Assembly: GCA_015075185.1 (NCBI GenBank)
Contig: JABTUW010000001.1
Location: 1,302,001-1,366,000 of the forward strand
Direction: 5' to 3'
Length of the DNA: 64,000 nt
Origin: Anaerolineales bacterium
GTDB lineage: Bacteria > Chloroflexota > Anaerolineae > 4572-78 > J111
The position numbers and the translations under genes were made by a program. How positions within the stretch are numbered: the first letter of the stretch is position 1; every line of letters begins with the position of its first letter. Below the pieces are notes generated by a model that did not search any database, was not told the origin of the DNA, and worked only from the letters and a program-made list of their open reading frames with translations. This document shows, piece after piece, positions 44,890 to 53,977 of the stretch.

Positions 44890-44987
44890 TGTCATTTCGA
44901 GGCCATAGGCCGAGAAATCCCTGAAGCGACACATAAACCTTTGGGATTTCGCCTTTATGCCCTCTGGGCACTTCGGTCGAAATGACA
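44890..44987. repeat. ~100-bp palindromic repeat family, copy D (diverged)
   Basis: It starts TGTCATTTCGAG and ends TCGAAATGACA with the same order of features as copies A-C, including GAAATCCC and GGGATTTCGC, but is more diverged. It lies in the 304-base gap between the LacI and solute-binding genes. In the rest of that gap I see no clear promoter. Confidence 0.75.
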
Positions 44988-45119
44988 TACCTGAGCAGTT
45001 ACATTATTTCAACAATTTGCGGGGTCGCCGGTCGGCCAGGCGGCGGTCACAAGGCGCATTAAGCATGATAGGTAAACGTGACCTAAAATTGTGTTTTTTA
45101 GCATATCCAAGGAGGAACT

Positions 45120-46547
45120 ATGTTTGTAAAAAGTATAAGGTCTATTCTGGTTCTAACCCTTGTGCTGGGTTTGTTGGCCGCTTGCGGAGGACAGGCAGAT
45201 CCCACCCCAGCGCCCGCCGAAAAAGAACAACCAGCCGCCACTGAGGAAGCCGTTGCCGAGCAGCCCGCTGCTACGGAGGAAGCCGCCGAGGAGCCTGCTG
45301 CCACCGAGGAAGCCGCCGCAGAAGCGCCCGCAGAACCGGGCACGCTCCAGGTCTGGGTTGCTTGGGGCGATAACCCGGCCCAATTGCAGGAGCTTTTCAA
45401 TAAATACGGCGAGGCGAATAACGTTAAGGTCCAGGTGAATGCGCCGGTCCCCGAGGATAAAATTATTGCCGGTCTCTCCGGCTCGCAGCCGCCGCATGTG
45501 CTGGTGTTAGGCGGTCCCGATAATGTCCCTGGCTGGACGAACGAAGGTCTCCTGGCTCCGCTGGATGAAATTATCAGCGCCAGTAACATTGATAAGACTG
45601 ACATTCTTCCGGCGGTCCTTTCCCAATGCGCTTATAAGGGCGATCATTATTGCCTGCCCTGGGGCACCGACACCTATGCTTTCTATTGGAACAAGGATTT
45701 GTTTGAAGAAGCTGGACTGGACCCGGAGAAGCCGCCCCAGACCCTGGAAGAGCTGGCCGAGTATGCGGACAAACTGACTAAAGTTGACGCCAACGGCGAG
45801 ATTACCCAGATTGGCTTTATCCCCGATTTCTCCTGGCCCCACTTTGAGCAGTATATTCCCATGTTTGGGGGCTTTTGGATCAGCGATGACGGCACCAAGA
45901 TCCAGCTCGACTCGCAGCCGGTGATTGATGCGCTCAAGTGGGAGCAGCAGTTTTATAGCAAGTATGGCGCGGATAAAGTACTCAAATTTACCTCTTCGCT
46001 GGGCGAGTACGGCTCGCCGCAGCACGGGTTCATGGACAGTAAAGTCGCCATGATGGTGGATGGGGAATGGATGACCGGGCCTAACTTTATTCAGGGCTTA
46101 AAACCAGACCTTTATTATGGCGTCGCGCCCTTACCCCCGCCCGCCGACCATCCGGATCGAGCCGGCACAAACACCCTGCAAGGCAGCGTGGCCGTGATTC
46201 CCAGCGGCGTGGCCGATAAAGCCGCGGCCGGTAAATTGCTGGCCTGGATGATGTCGCCCGAAGTTGTGGCTGAGGAAATGGTAGCTAACTTTAACCTGCC
46301 TTCCAGCGCCAAAGCAGCCCAGGATCCCCGCTTTCAGGAGAACGAGAAATTTAAAGTCTTCCTTGAGTTGAGTAAGTCGCCCAATACCCGCAGTATCGTC
46401 TTAAACGCGGTCCACAGCGACATCCTGACCGAACTGACCCGCATTCACGAGCAAGTGGTGCATGGCGGCCAGGAACCGGAGCCGCTTTTAAAGGAAATGC
46501 AAACGAAGCTGCAGGCCGATCTGGACAAAGCCTTAAGCGAGAAGTAA
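45120..46547 (+). CDS. ABC sugar solute-binding lipoprotein
   Basis: A 475-residue lipoprotein. The signal peptide ends in the lipobox LLAAC (about 17-21). A Pro/Ala/Thr/Glu linker of repeated PAATEEA units follows (about 25-73), then a family 1 extracellular solute-binding domain, from LQVWVAWGDN to the end, with the typical LPWGTDTYAFYWNKDLFEEAGLD. RBS AAGGAGG precedes the ATG. It captures the sugar and delivers it to the two permeases that follow. The ATPase of this transporter is not in the locus, as is common when a shared ATPase (MsiK-like) is used. Confidence 0.93.
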   Translation: MFVKSIRSILVLTLVLGLLAACGGQADPTPAPAEKEQPAATEEAVAEQPAATEEAAEEPAATEEAAAEAPAEPGTLQVWVAWGDNPAQLQELFNKYGEANNVKVQVNAPVPEDKIIAGLSGSQPPHVLVLGGPDNVPGWTNEGLLAPLDEIISASNIDKTDILPAVLSQCAYKGDHYCLPWGTDTYAFYWNKDLFEEAGLDPEKPPQTLEELAEYADKLTKVDANGEITQIGFIPDFSWPHFEQYIPMFGGFWISDDGTKIQLDSQPVIDALKWEQQFYSKYGADKVLKFTSSLGEYGSPQHGFMDSKVAMMVDGEWMTGPNFIQGLKPDLYYGVAPLPPPADHPDRAGTNTLQGSVAVIPSGVADKAAAGKLLAWMMSPEVVAEEMVANFNLPSSAKAAQDPRFQENEKFKVFLELSKSPNTRSIVLNAVHSDILTELTRIHEQVVHGGQEPEPLLKEMQTKLQADLDKALSEK

Positions 46548-46578
46548 AGTAACAGGCAGGAAAGTGGCAGAGTAACAG

Positions 46579-46632
46579 AGTTGCAGGTTATAGGTTGTCG
46601 AATTTATCCACCTGTAACCTGCAACCTACAAC
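46579..46632. repeat. Hairpin repeat before the first permease
   Basis: GTTGCAGGTTATAGG and CCTGTAACCTGCAAC pair with one mismatch. The element lies in the 112-base gap between the solute-binding and permease genes and may trim the transcript to favour the binding protein. Confidence 0.55.
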
Positions 46633-46659
46633 TTGTAACCCGTAACCGGAGGTGAGTTG

Positions 46660-47640
46660 ATGGAAGCTAAACTGGAGAGTGTGCCCGTGCCGTCCGCTCA
46701 TACAACCCCGCGGCGAGGCTGGAGCGCCCGGACTCGCCGTGATCTTATCACCGGCCTGCTCTTTATTTCGCCCTGGATTATTGGGTTCTTGCTTTTTATT
46801 CTCTATCCCATGCTGGCCTCTCTGTATAACAGTTTTACCGAATATCATTTTAGAGCACCGTCGGAGTGGGTCGGTCTGGCTAATTATATCAATCTGCTTG
46901 AAGATGACCGTTTCTGGATTGCGCTGTACAACACCGCTTATATGGTCGTCTTGGCCGTCCCGCTGACCCTGTTGTGTTCCTTTTGCTGTGCTGTTTTGCT
47001 CAATTTAAAACTGCCGGGCCAATCTATCTACCGCGTTATTTATTTTTTGCCATCTATTGTCCCGCTGGTGGCTGCCACTATGCTCTGGGTCTGGATTTAC
47101 AATACCAATAACGGGCTTATGAATACTTTTTTGAGTTACCTGGGGCTGCCCGGTCCTAACTGGATCAGCGACCCACGCTGGTCCAAGCTGGCCTTGATTA
47201 TCCTGGGCCTGTGGGGAATGGGAAATACTATTGTTATTTATCTCTCCGGTTTACAGGATGTGCCGACCTCCTTACTGGAAGCGGCCGAACTGGATGGGGC
47301 CTCGTGGTTGCAGCGGCTCTGGCATATCACGATTCCCTATGTTTCTCCAATCACCCTGTTTAACCTGGTTTTGGGCGTGATCGCCATGTTTCAGTACTTT
47401 ACCCAGGCGCTCATCTTTGCCGAGGCTCAAACCAATTACGGAGGCACAGCCAGGACGTTGGGCGCTCCCCTCGACTCTACGCTTTTCTACAGCATCTACC
47501 TGTATGACAAAGCTTTTATTGACCTCAAAATCGGCTATGCTTCGGCCATGGCCTGGATTTTGTTCATTATTATCATGATCTGTACCATCGTCATCCTGCG
47601 CCTGTCGGAACGCTGGACCTATTACGGAGATATGGGGTAA
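46660..47640 (+). CDS. Sugar ABC permease, MalF type
   Basis: I chose ATG 46660 with GGAGGTG 6 bases before it; an in-frame TTG lies one codon earlier. The 326-residue protein has six helices and the EAA loop EAAELDGASWLQRLWHITIPYVSP, which binds the ATPase. It pairs with the following permease to form the sugar channel. Confidence 0.93.
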   Translation: MEAKLESVPVPSAHTTPRRGWSARTRRDLITGLLFISPWIIGFLLFILYPMLASLYNSFTEYHFRAPSEWVGLANYINLLEDDRFWIALYNTAYMVVLAVPLTLLCSFCCAVLLNLKLPGQSIYRVIYFLPSIVPLVAATMLWVWIYNTNNGLMNTFLSYLGLPGPNWISDPRWSKLALIILGLWGMGNTIVIYLSGLQDVPTSLLEAAELDGASWLQRLWHITIPYVSPITLFNLVLGVIAMFQYFTQALIFAEAQTNYGGTARTLGAPLDSTLFYSIYLYDKAFIDLKIGYASAMAWILFIIIMICTIVILRLSERWTYYGDMG

Positions 47641-47644
47641 AGTT

Positions 47645-48742
47645 ATGGCTCAAATCACCATTGATGCGCTTAATTCAAGGCAGCGGGCAAAACCGATTAA
47701 ATGGCGAAAAGCAGGTTATGGCCTCCTGGGCCATGCCGCCATCATTGCCGTCGGCGTCTTTTTTATGGTCCCGATTGTATGGATGTTTTTTACGGCCTTT
47801 AAATCCGATGAGGATGTCTTCAGCATCCCGCCAACCCTGCTGCCGCGAGCCAACTTGCAGGTCACGGTCAACGGCCAGGAATTGCCGGTCTATGATGTAA
47901 CGATCGAGGAAGGGCAGACCCGCCGCATGGCCCTGCTCAAAGTGGCCGAAGGCCAGGGCGAATTTGTTGACCCGGCTAACCCCGGCGCTGAACCGGTCAA
48001 AGTCCGCATCAAGAAATTCGCCACGCCGGTGCTGGTCACCGAGTTCCAGTGGCACAATTTTGCCGACGCCATGAATCGCGGGGTCAGGCCGGGCTTGAAT
48101 GTCAACTTCTGGACCTACTTTAAGAACAGCACGATTGTGGCTGTTTTTACCATTATTGGCACGCTCCTCTCCTGCGCGCCCGTGGCTTACGGCTTTGCTC
48201 GCATCCAATGGCCGGGACGCGATCTGGTCTTTATTCTGGTGCTGAGTACCATGATGCTGCCTTTTCAAGTGACCATGATTCCGCTTTTCCTCTTCTTCAC
48301 CGAAACGCTCCACTGGGGCGATACCTTTTTGCCCCTCATTGTACCCAGTTTTTTTGCCAACGCCTTTGATATTTTCCTGTTACGCCAATTTTTTCGCACC
48401 ATTCCCGAAGAACTCCTGGATGCGGCCCGGGTAGATGGGGCCTCAGAACTGCGCATTTTCCTGGGCATCGTGTTGCCTTTGTCCAGGCCGATCCTGGCCA
48501 CCATCACCGTTTTTACCTTTCTGTGGTCCTGGAATCTCTTCCTGGAGCCGCTGCTTTACCTGACCAACCCCGAAAATTTCACCCTGGCTTTGGGCCTGCA
48601 AGATTTTCAAGCCCAGCATAGAGTCATCTGGAACCAGATGATGGCCGCCTCGGTTGTCTTTACCATCCCGGTCGTGATCGCCTTTTTCTTCGCTCAGCGC
48701 ACCTTCATCGAGGGTATAAAACTGACCGGGTCGAAAGGTTAA
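47645..48742 (+). CDS. Sugar ABC permease, MalG type, with extra periplasmic insert
   Basis: A 365-residue protein, longer than the usual ~280. After the first helix comes an insert of about 85 residues (about 60-140; LQVTVNGQELPVYDVTIEE and on to VRIKKFATPVL), apparently a small beta domain outside the membrane. The rest is standard: five helices and the EAA loop DAARVDGASELRIFLGIVLPL. It starts 4 bases after the previous stop. Confidence 0.92.
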   Translation: MAQITIDALNSRQRAKPIKWRKAGYGLLGHAAIIAVGVFFMVPIVWMFFTAFKSDEDVFSIPPTLLPRANLQVTVNGQELPVYDVTIEEGQTRRMALLKVAEGQGEFVDPANPGAEPVKVRIKKFATPVLVTEFQWHNFADAMNRGVRPGLNVNFWTYFKNSTIVAVFTIIGTLLSCAPVAYGFARIQWPGRDLVFILVLSTMMLPFQVTMIPLFLFFTETLHWGDTFLPLIVPSFFANAFDIFLLRQFFRTIPEELLDAARVDGASELRIFLGIVLPLSRPILATITVFTFLWSWNLFLEPLLYLTNPENFTLALGLQDFQAQHRVIWNQMMAASVVFTIPVVIAFFFAQRTFIEGIKLTGSKG

Positions 48743-48756
48743 ATGAGACAACTATA

Positions 48757-49149
48757 ATGGCCATTTTTGCCGCCTGGAAACAACAGGCCAGGCAACTCAA
48801 ACTGGAAACCTACGCCATTTACCTGGCCTACCGCGACCCCCGCGTGCCCTGGTATGCCCGGCTGTTTGCTGCCGGTGTGGTCGCCTATGCCTTCAGCCCG
48901 ATTGACCTCATCCCCGATCCTATCCCAATCCTGGGTTACCTGGACGATCTGGTTTTGGTGCCGCTGGGCCTGGCTCTGGCTCTGAAAATGATCCCGCCAG
49001 AGATCATGGCTGAGTGCCGTCAAAAAGCCCAAACAAGGCTGAGTGAAGGCCAGCCGACCCATTGGATCGCCGCCGGGGTCATCATTGCTGTCTGGCTCTT
49101 TTTGGCCGCTTTGACTATCATTGGCCTGTTCAATATTTTCCAGAACTAG
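48757..49149 (+). CDS. DUF1232 (YkvA-like) membrane protein
   Basis: A 130-residue protein with two or three hydrophobic helices. It has the DUF1232 signature RVPWYARLFAAGVVAYAFSP, then IDLIPDPIPILGYLDDLVLV. The family has unknown function and occurs in many genomic settings. It is 14 bases after the permease and has no strong SD. Confidence 0.88.
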   Translation: MAIFAAWKQQARQLKLETYAIYLAYRDPRVPWYARLFAAGVVAYAFSPIDLIPDPIPILGYLDDLVLVPLGLALALKMIPPEIMAECRQKAQTRLSEGQPTHWIAAGVIIAVWLFLAALTIIGLFNIFQN

Positions 49150-49163
49150 GGGGAGAATAAACA

Positions 49164-50174
49164 ATGACCCTTAAAATTGGCTTTACCGGCACGGGCTACA
49201 TCTCCAAGATTCATGCCGCTGCGGCCCGAGTTCAACCGGACACCGAACTGGTAGCTGTCGTCAATCACCGGCCCGAATCAATGGCCGCCTTTGCCGCCGA
49301 GTACAGCATCCCGCGCCAGTACTCTACCGTGGCTGAGTTGCTGCAGGAGGGCGGTGTTGACACCCTGGTTGTCAGCACACCCAACTATCTGCATGCCCCG
49401 GAAACCATTGCCGCGCTCGAGGCTGGGATACACGTGATGGTCGAGAAGCCGATGGCCATGAACGCCGCCGAAGCCGAAGCCATGCTGGAGGCCAGCCAAA
49501 AATCCGGTGCGCTGTTGATGGTCGCCCACTGCTGGCGTTTCGACCCGGAAGTGCTCTGGCTGAAAGAGCAGGTGGACCGCGGCCGCCTGGGTAAAATTAT
49601 CCGCACCAAAGGGTATGGAGTGCATGCCAACTGGGGGCCGGGCGGCTGGTTCACCCAGAAGAAATTTGCCGGCGGCGGCGCGCTGGCCGATATGGGCATC
49701 CACGCCCTTGACACCGCTCGCTTCCTGCTCGGCGACCCGCAGCCGGTCAGCGTTTATGCCCGGATCGGCACCCATTACAAGGATTTTGATGTAGACGACA
49801 CCGGCGTCATCTGGGTCAATTGGGATAATGGGGCCGTGTCTTACCTGGAGTCGGGCTGGTGGCAGCCGCACATGGACGGCCCTGAAGCCGCCACCCAGCT
49901 TTACGGCACGGCCGGCTTTGGCCAGATTTTCCCGACTCGGTTGCTGCTGCCGCAAGCAGAACGAAATAAAGTTGAGCAAATTGACCCCGGTTTCCCGCTG
50001 GTGCGCGACCCCCACTGCCCCCAGAGTATGTACGACACGCAGATGGCCTATTTTCTAGAGTGCATTCGCACTGGCCGCGCGCCAAGCCCGGGTGTAGCCG
50101 AAGGGCTGCTCAATATGCGGGTGGTAGATGCCGCTTACCGGAGCGCCGAAACCGGCGAGGTTGTTAAATTATGA
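49164..50174 (+). CDS. Gfo/Idh/MocA-family sugar dehydrogenase
   Basis: A 336-residue NAD(P)-dependent oxidoreductase. The Rossmann start is IGFTGTGYISKIHAAAA; the EKP motif (VEKPMA) near 94 carries the catalytic Lys; the C-terminal substrate domain follows. GGGGGAG precedes the ATG. It sits inside the sugar locus, next to the GH4 enzyme, and probably oxidises a sugar or sugar acid made by it. Closest named relatives are inositol and glucose-fructose oxidoreductases. Confidence 0.9.
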   Translation: MTLKIGFTGTGYISKIHAAAARVQPDTELVAVVNHRPESMAAFAAEYSIPRQYSTVAELLQEGGVDTLVVSTPNYLHAPETIAALEAGIHVMVEKPMAMNAAEAEAMLEASQKSGALLMVAHCWRFDPEVLWLKEQVDRGRLGKIIRTKGYGVHANWGPGGWFTQKKFAGGGALADMGIHALDTARFLLGDPQPVSVYARIGTHYKDFDVDDTGVIWVNWDNGAVSYLESGWWQPHMDGPEAATQLYGTAGFGQIFPTRLLLPQAERNKVEQIDPGFPLVRDPHCPQSMYDTQMAYFLECIRTGRAPSPGVAEGLLNMRVVDAAYRSAETGEVVKL

Positions 50175-50183
50175 GGAGGAAAT

Positions 50184-51488
50184 ATGAAAGTTGCCGTCAT
50201 TGGGGGTGGCTCTACCTACACTCCTGAACTGATTAATGGTTTCCTGGAGCGGGTTCAAAGCTTTCCCCTGACCGAATTGTGGTTGATGGATATTTCCCAG
50301 GAACGATTGGACATTGTCGGCCGCTTTGCCCAACGCATGGTTGAGGCTAAAGGCGCGCCTTTTACTGTTCACCTGACTACTAACCAGCGCGAGGCGGTTC
50401 GAGGAGCGAATTATGTCACTACCCAACTGCGGGTCGGCGGTATGTCGGCCCGGCGCGAGGACGAATATCTGGGCCACCGGCACAACTTGATTGGCCAGGA
50501 AACTACTGGCGTGGGCGGTATGGCCAAAGCCCTGCGCACCATCCCGGTTATCCTCAAGATTGCCAGGGACATGGCCGAACTGGCCCCCGGCGCGCTGCTG
50601 GTCAATTTTACCAATCCGGCCGGGCTGGTCACCGAGGCGCTCAACCGCTATGCGCCCGATGTGCCTGCCGTTGGCGTTTGTAACGTGCCCATCCACACAA
50701 AAATGGAAATTCTGGAAGAATTGGAAAAGGAGCAGGGCCGGCCGATTGACCCGGCGCGGGCCGAGCTGAATACGCTGGGGCTGAACCATCTCTCCTGGCA
50801 TCGTGGCTTTACCCTGGACGGCGAGGAAATCTGGCCGCAGGTGCTGGCCGGCTACCTGGCCGGTCTCGAAACACGACCTGAAGCGGAGTATACGCCGGAT
50901 TTTGACCGGGCGACCGTCGAGTCGCTGCGGATGATCCCCAACTATTACCTGCGCTACTTCTACTACACCGAGCGCAAACTGGCCGAGCAGCAAAAATGGC
51001 CGCCCTCGCGGGCCGAGGCGGTGATGGCGATTGAAGAAGAGCTGTTGCAGCAGTACGGCGAGCCGGAGCGAACCGAACCGCCGGAGGGGCTGATGCAGCG
51101 CGGCGGCGCCTATTATTCTACGGTCGCGACCCAACTGCTGAATGCCCATTACAACAATTTGGCTGAAACCCACGTAGTCAATGTGCGCCACGGTGGAGCC
51201 GTGCCCGGCTGGCCGGCCGATTGGGTGCTGGAAATGCCGGCGCGGGTTGACTCCGCCGGGATCCATCCCCTCCCGGCCGAGCCGCTGCCGCCCGCTTGTT
51301 TCGGCCTGCTGGCCCAGATAAAGATGTACGAACTGCTGACTGTCGAGGCCGCCGTTCATGGCGACCGCGATGCCGCTTACCAGGCCCTGCTGACCCATCC
51401 CCTCGGCCCTGCCGCCGATCAGGTGCAGACCGTGCTGGATGACATGTTAGTGACAAATCGAGCTTATTTGCCGCAATTTTGGAGTTAA
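50184..51488 (+). CDS. GH4 glycosidase (6-phospho-beta-glucosidase type)
   Basis: A 434-residue NAD+- and Mn2+-dependent glycosidase of family GH4. The N-terminal Rossmann motif VIGGGSTYTPELINGF, the Tyr-rich GRED loop RREDEYLGHRHNLIGQETTG, and the metal ligands C166 (VGVCNVP) and H202 (LGLNHLSW) are all in place. GH4 enzymes cleave by oxidation at C3; 6-phospho-beta- or alpha-glucosides are usual, and hexuronides in some branches. It is behind AGGAGGA, 9 bases after the dehydrogenase. No PTS gene is near, so the substrate may arrive unphosphorylated and be phosphorylated by the kinase downstream. Confidence 0.93.
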   Translation: MKVAVIGGGSTYTPELINGFLERVQSFPLTELWLMDISQERLDIVGRFAQRMVEAKGAPFTVHLTTNQREAVRGANYVTTQLRVGGMSARREDEYLGHRHNLIGQETTGVGGMAKALRTIPVILKIARDMAELAPGALLVNFTNPAGLVTEALNRYAPDVPAVGVCNVPIHTKMEILEELEKEQGRPIDPARAELNTLGLNHLSWHRGFTLDGEEIWPQVLAGYLAGLETRPEAEYTPDFDRATVESLRMIPNYYLRYFYYTERKLAEQQKWPPSRAEAVMAIEEELLQQYGEPERTEPPEGLMQRGGAYYSTVATQLLNAHYNNLAETHVVNVRHGGAVPGWPADWVLEMPARVDSAGIHPLPAEPLPPACFGLLAQIKMYELLTVEAAVHGDRDAAYQALLTHPLGPAADQVQTVLDDMLVTNRAYLPQFWS

Positions 51489-51489
51489 A

Positions 51490-51537
51490 CGTGTTGCGTG
51501 TTGCGTAAAATAAACAGAAGACGCAACACGCAACACG
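51490..51537. repeat. Perfect 17-bp hairpin after the GH4 gene
   Basis: CGTGTTGCGTGTTGCGT pairs perfectly with ACGCAACACGCAACACG over a 14-base loop. It starts at the GH4 stop and ends before the kinase gene. No T-run follows, so it is more like a REP-type element or mRNA stabiliser than a terminator. A related hairpin (TGCGTGTTCTGT arms) is at 55500-55530. Confidence 0.8.
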
Positions 51538-51554
51538 CTCCTACTTAGAGAAAC

Positions 51555-52559
51555 ATGACTCACTACTTTCTTGGCATTGACACCGGCGCCACCAAAAGCC
51601 ACGCTTTGATTGCCGACGGGTCGGGCCGGGCGCTGGGTTTTGGCGTGGGCGGCTCCGGCAACCCCGACTCGGTGGGGCACGACGGGCTGGCCGAGGTCTT
51701 ACGGAGCATTGTCCGACAGGCGCTGGCAGCGGCGGGAATTTCTGCCGGCCAGCTTGCCGGAGCGGGATTTGGCATTGCCGGGTATGACTGGCCCTCGCAG
51801 CGCGTGCCCATCCTGCAAACCCTGCAAACAGCCCTTGAATTGGGCCAAACCCCGCTTGAACTGGTCAATGACGCCCTCATTGGCTTGCTGGCCGGCGCGG
51901 CGGAAGGGTGGGGTGTGGCCGTGGTCGCCGGCACCAGTTGTAACTGTTGGGGCTGGGACCGCCAGCGGCGGGTCGGCCGGATGACCGGCTACAGCCATCT
52001 TTTTGGCGAGGCTGCCGGAGGGTATGAATTAGCCACAAAAGCCATCCATGCCGTTGCGGCGGAGTGGACCCGGCGCGGCCCGGCGACCCGCCTGACGCCG
52101 GCCTTGATCGAATGGTCCGGTGCACAAGGTCTTGAAGACTTGCTGGAGGGCCTGAGCCAGGGCCGTTATCGCCTCTCCGCGGCGGCAGCGCCGGTGGTTT
52201 TTCGGGTGGCCGCAGCCGGTGACCCGGTCGCCGTTGACCTCATTCGCTGGGCCGGGCGCGAGTTAGGCAGCATGGCCGTTGGCGTCATTCGCCAGCTTGG
52301 CTTCGAGGCATTGACCTTCGATGTTGTTTTGGCCGGCAGCTTTTATAACGGCAGCCCACTTATCAGTGAAACCATGAGCGAAACAATCCATGCCGTCACC
52401 CCTGGCGCCCGGTTATTACGTCTGATCGTGCCGCCGGTGGTCGGCGGGGTGCTGCTGGGCATGGAGCAGGCCGGATTGGACCCGCTGCCGGTGCGGGAGA
52501 GGTTAATTCGGTCAACCGACGAGTTGCTGCGAGGGACAGGTTTCAATGGAACCAATTGA
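51555..52559 (+). CDS. N-acetylglucosamine-kinase-like (BadF/BadG family) ATPase
   Basis: A 334-residue ASKHA kinase. Phosphate-1 motif GIDTGATKSHALI at the start, then GIAGYDWP, the second phosphate motif VVAGTSCNCWG, and the adenosine motif VVLAGSFYNGS. The family includes N-acetylglucosamine kinase. With the SIS-domain protein and GH4 enzyme, it points to use of amino-sugar-containing beta-glycosides. It overlaps the histidine kinase gene by 14 bases. Confidence 0.88.
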   Translation: MTHYFLGIDTGATKSHALIADGSGRALGFGVGGSGNPDSVGHDGLAEVLRSIVRQALAAAGISAGQLAGAGFGIAGYDWPSQRVPILQTLQTALELGQTPLELVNDALIGLLAGAAEGWGVAVVAGTSCNCWGWDRQRRVGRMTGYSHLFGEAAGGYELATKAIHAVAAEWTRRGPATRLTPALIEWSGAQGLEDLLEGLSQGRYRLSAAAAPVVFRVAAAGDPVAVDLIRWAGRELGSMAVGVIRQLGFEALTFDVVLAGSFYNGSPLISETMSETIHAVTPGARLLRLIVPPVVGGVLLGMEQAGLDPLPVRERLIRSTDELLRGTGFNGTN

Positions 52560-53745
52560 CGCTGATAAAGAGATATTGCCTTTTGCCCCGACTTATGCTC
52601 GCTTGGCCGCGCTGTATGAAGCGACCCGAACCCTCCATGCCTCACTCGACTTGGCCGAGATGCTGAACCGGGTGATGGAGGCGGCAGTCCGGTTGGTGGG
52701 AGCAGAGCGAGGGTTTATTATGCTGCATGAAAGATGGCGCGAGCCGCGAGTCGGCGCTGTCCATAATCTGAACCCCGGAATCGTTACAAAAAAGGAAGAA
52801 TTGAGTTTTGTTCTTGCTCGTCAAGTGCAAGAGACGGGTCAAAGCATACTCAAGCCTGATCCATCCGACGATTCACCTGCGCCGCGCACCATAATGATTG
52901 CGCCTCTGCGAGCACAAGATGAAATTTTCGGCACAGTATACGTGGATCGAGACCTGCATGGCGGTCAATTTACTGCCGATGACCTGGCTTTATTTGAGGC
53001 TTTTACGGATCAAGCAGTCATTGTCTTTTATAATGCCAAGACTCAGAAACAAATTATGTACCAGTTTATGGCGAGTATCTCATCAGAGTTACGCACACCC
53101 CTCACTGCTGTAAAAGGTTACGCAGATTTATTACAATTAGGTAAAATCGGCCCGATAAATGATGAACAAACGAGGTGTCTAAACATAATTTCCCAGAGTG
53201 TATATAGAACTCTGTTACTGCTCTCCGATATCATAGACCTTACCCGAATTGAAGTGAGGCCTTATCTTGAATTAGCCTCAATAGATTTAGCGACATACCT
53301 TGAAGAGGTACTGACTAACTTTCGCCCGCGTATTGAAGCCAAAGGCCAAATTGTCACCTTGAGTCTTCTAAACCTTCCCCCTGTTCGTGCCGATAACTGG
53401 TCGCTGACTAAAATTTTGACTAAATTGATTGATAATGCCTACAAATATACTCCAGCTCAGGGAACGATTGTTGTTTCCGCTGAAGTGCGTAACTCATTTG
53501 TGTATATAGCTTTAAGTGATACCGGAATTGGTATCAATTCTGAAGATCAACCCTATATCTTTGAAAAATTCTATCGTGCTCGTAATAAGATAGTGCAAGA
53601 ACAAGAAGGCGATGGTATTGGCCTCTACATCGCCAAACGTTTAGTCGAATACCTCGGCGGCGAAATCGGCCTCGAGAGCGAGGAGGGGAAGGGCAGTACC
53701 TTCTGGTTTACCTTGCCTATTGCAACCACAGACCAACGTGGATAA
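52546..53745 (+). CDS. GAF-histidine kinase lacking the phospho-histidine
   Basis: A 399-residue protein: GAF domain (about 25-165), then a HisKA-like helix with SISSELRTPLTAVKGY, where the residue normally His, before ELRTPL, is Ser180. The ATPase domain keeps its boxes: N-box LIDNAYKYTP, G1 SDTGIGINSEDQ and G2 GDGIGLYIAK. It may not autophosphorylate in the usual way. From about 52740 to 53620 the DNA is clearly richer in A+T than its flanks, while the ends are G+C-rich; a mosaic origin is possible. It overlaps the kinase gene before it by 14 bases. Confidence 0.9.
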   Translation: MEPIDADKEILPFAPTYARLAALYEATRTLHASLDLAEMLNRVMEAAVRLVGAERGFIMLHERWREPRVGAVHNLNPGIVTKKEELSFVLARQVQETGQSILKPDPSDDSPAPRTIMIAPLRAQDEIFGTVYVDRDLHGGQFTADDLALFEAFTDQAVIVFYNAKTQKQIMYQFMASISSELRTPLTAVKGYADLLQLGKIGPINDEQTRCLNIISQSVYRTLLLLSDIIDLTRIEVRPYLELASIDLATYLEEVLTNFRPRIEAKGQIVTLSLLNLPPVRADNWSLTKILTKLIDNAYKYTPAQGTIVVSAEVRNSFVYIALSDTGIGINSEDQPYIFEKFYRARNKIVQEQEGDGIGLYIAKRLVEYLGGEIGLESEEGKGSTFWFTLPIATTDQRG

Positions 53746-53792
53746 ACGAAAATGCTTGTTAAAGTTTATTGGAAATAAAAATCAAGGTCTGG

Positions 53793-53893
53793 TGTCATTC
53801 CGAGTGGAGCGGAGCGGAACGAGGAATCCCTCGATTCCATGCTAAAGAGTAAGGGCATAGGGATTTCTCGCTCCTTCGTCGCTCGAAATGACA
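53793..53893. repeat. ~100-bp palindromic repeat family, copy B
   Basis: It begins TGTCATTCCGAGTGGAGCGG and ends with CTCGAAATGACA. The right half is near-identical to copies A and C. It is in the 328-base gap between the sensor kinase and the aminotransferase. Confidence 0.9.
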
Positions 53894-53977
53894 TGTTCTG
53901 AGCTTAATTCCGATAGTGTCTGTTGATTAACTTCGGCCCGCCGAAAGTTCAAATTAAACGAGTGGTAAAAAATTTTT

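Noticed and set aside
50169..51398. 409-residue minus-strand frame over the GH4 gene
   Set aside because: Antisense shadow of a well-supported GH4 gene; no ribosome-binding site or domain.
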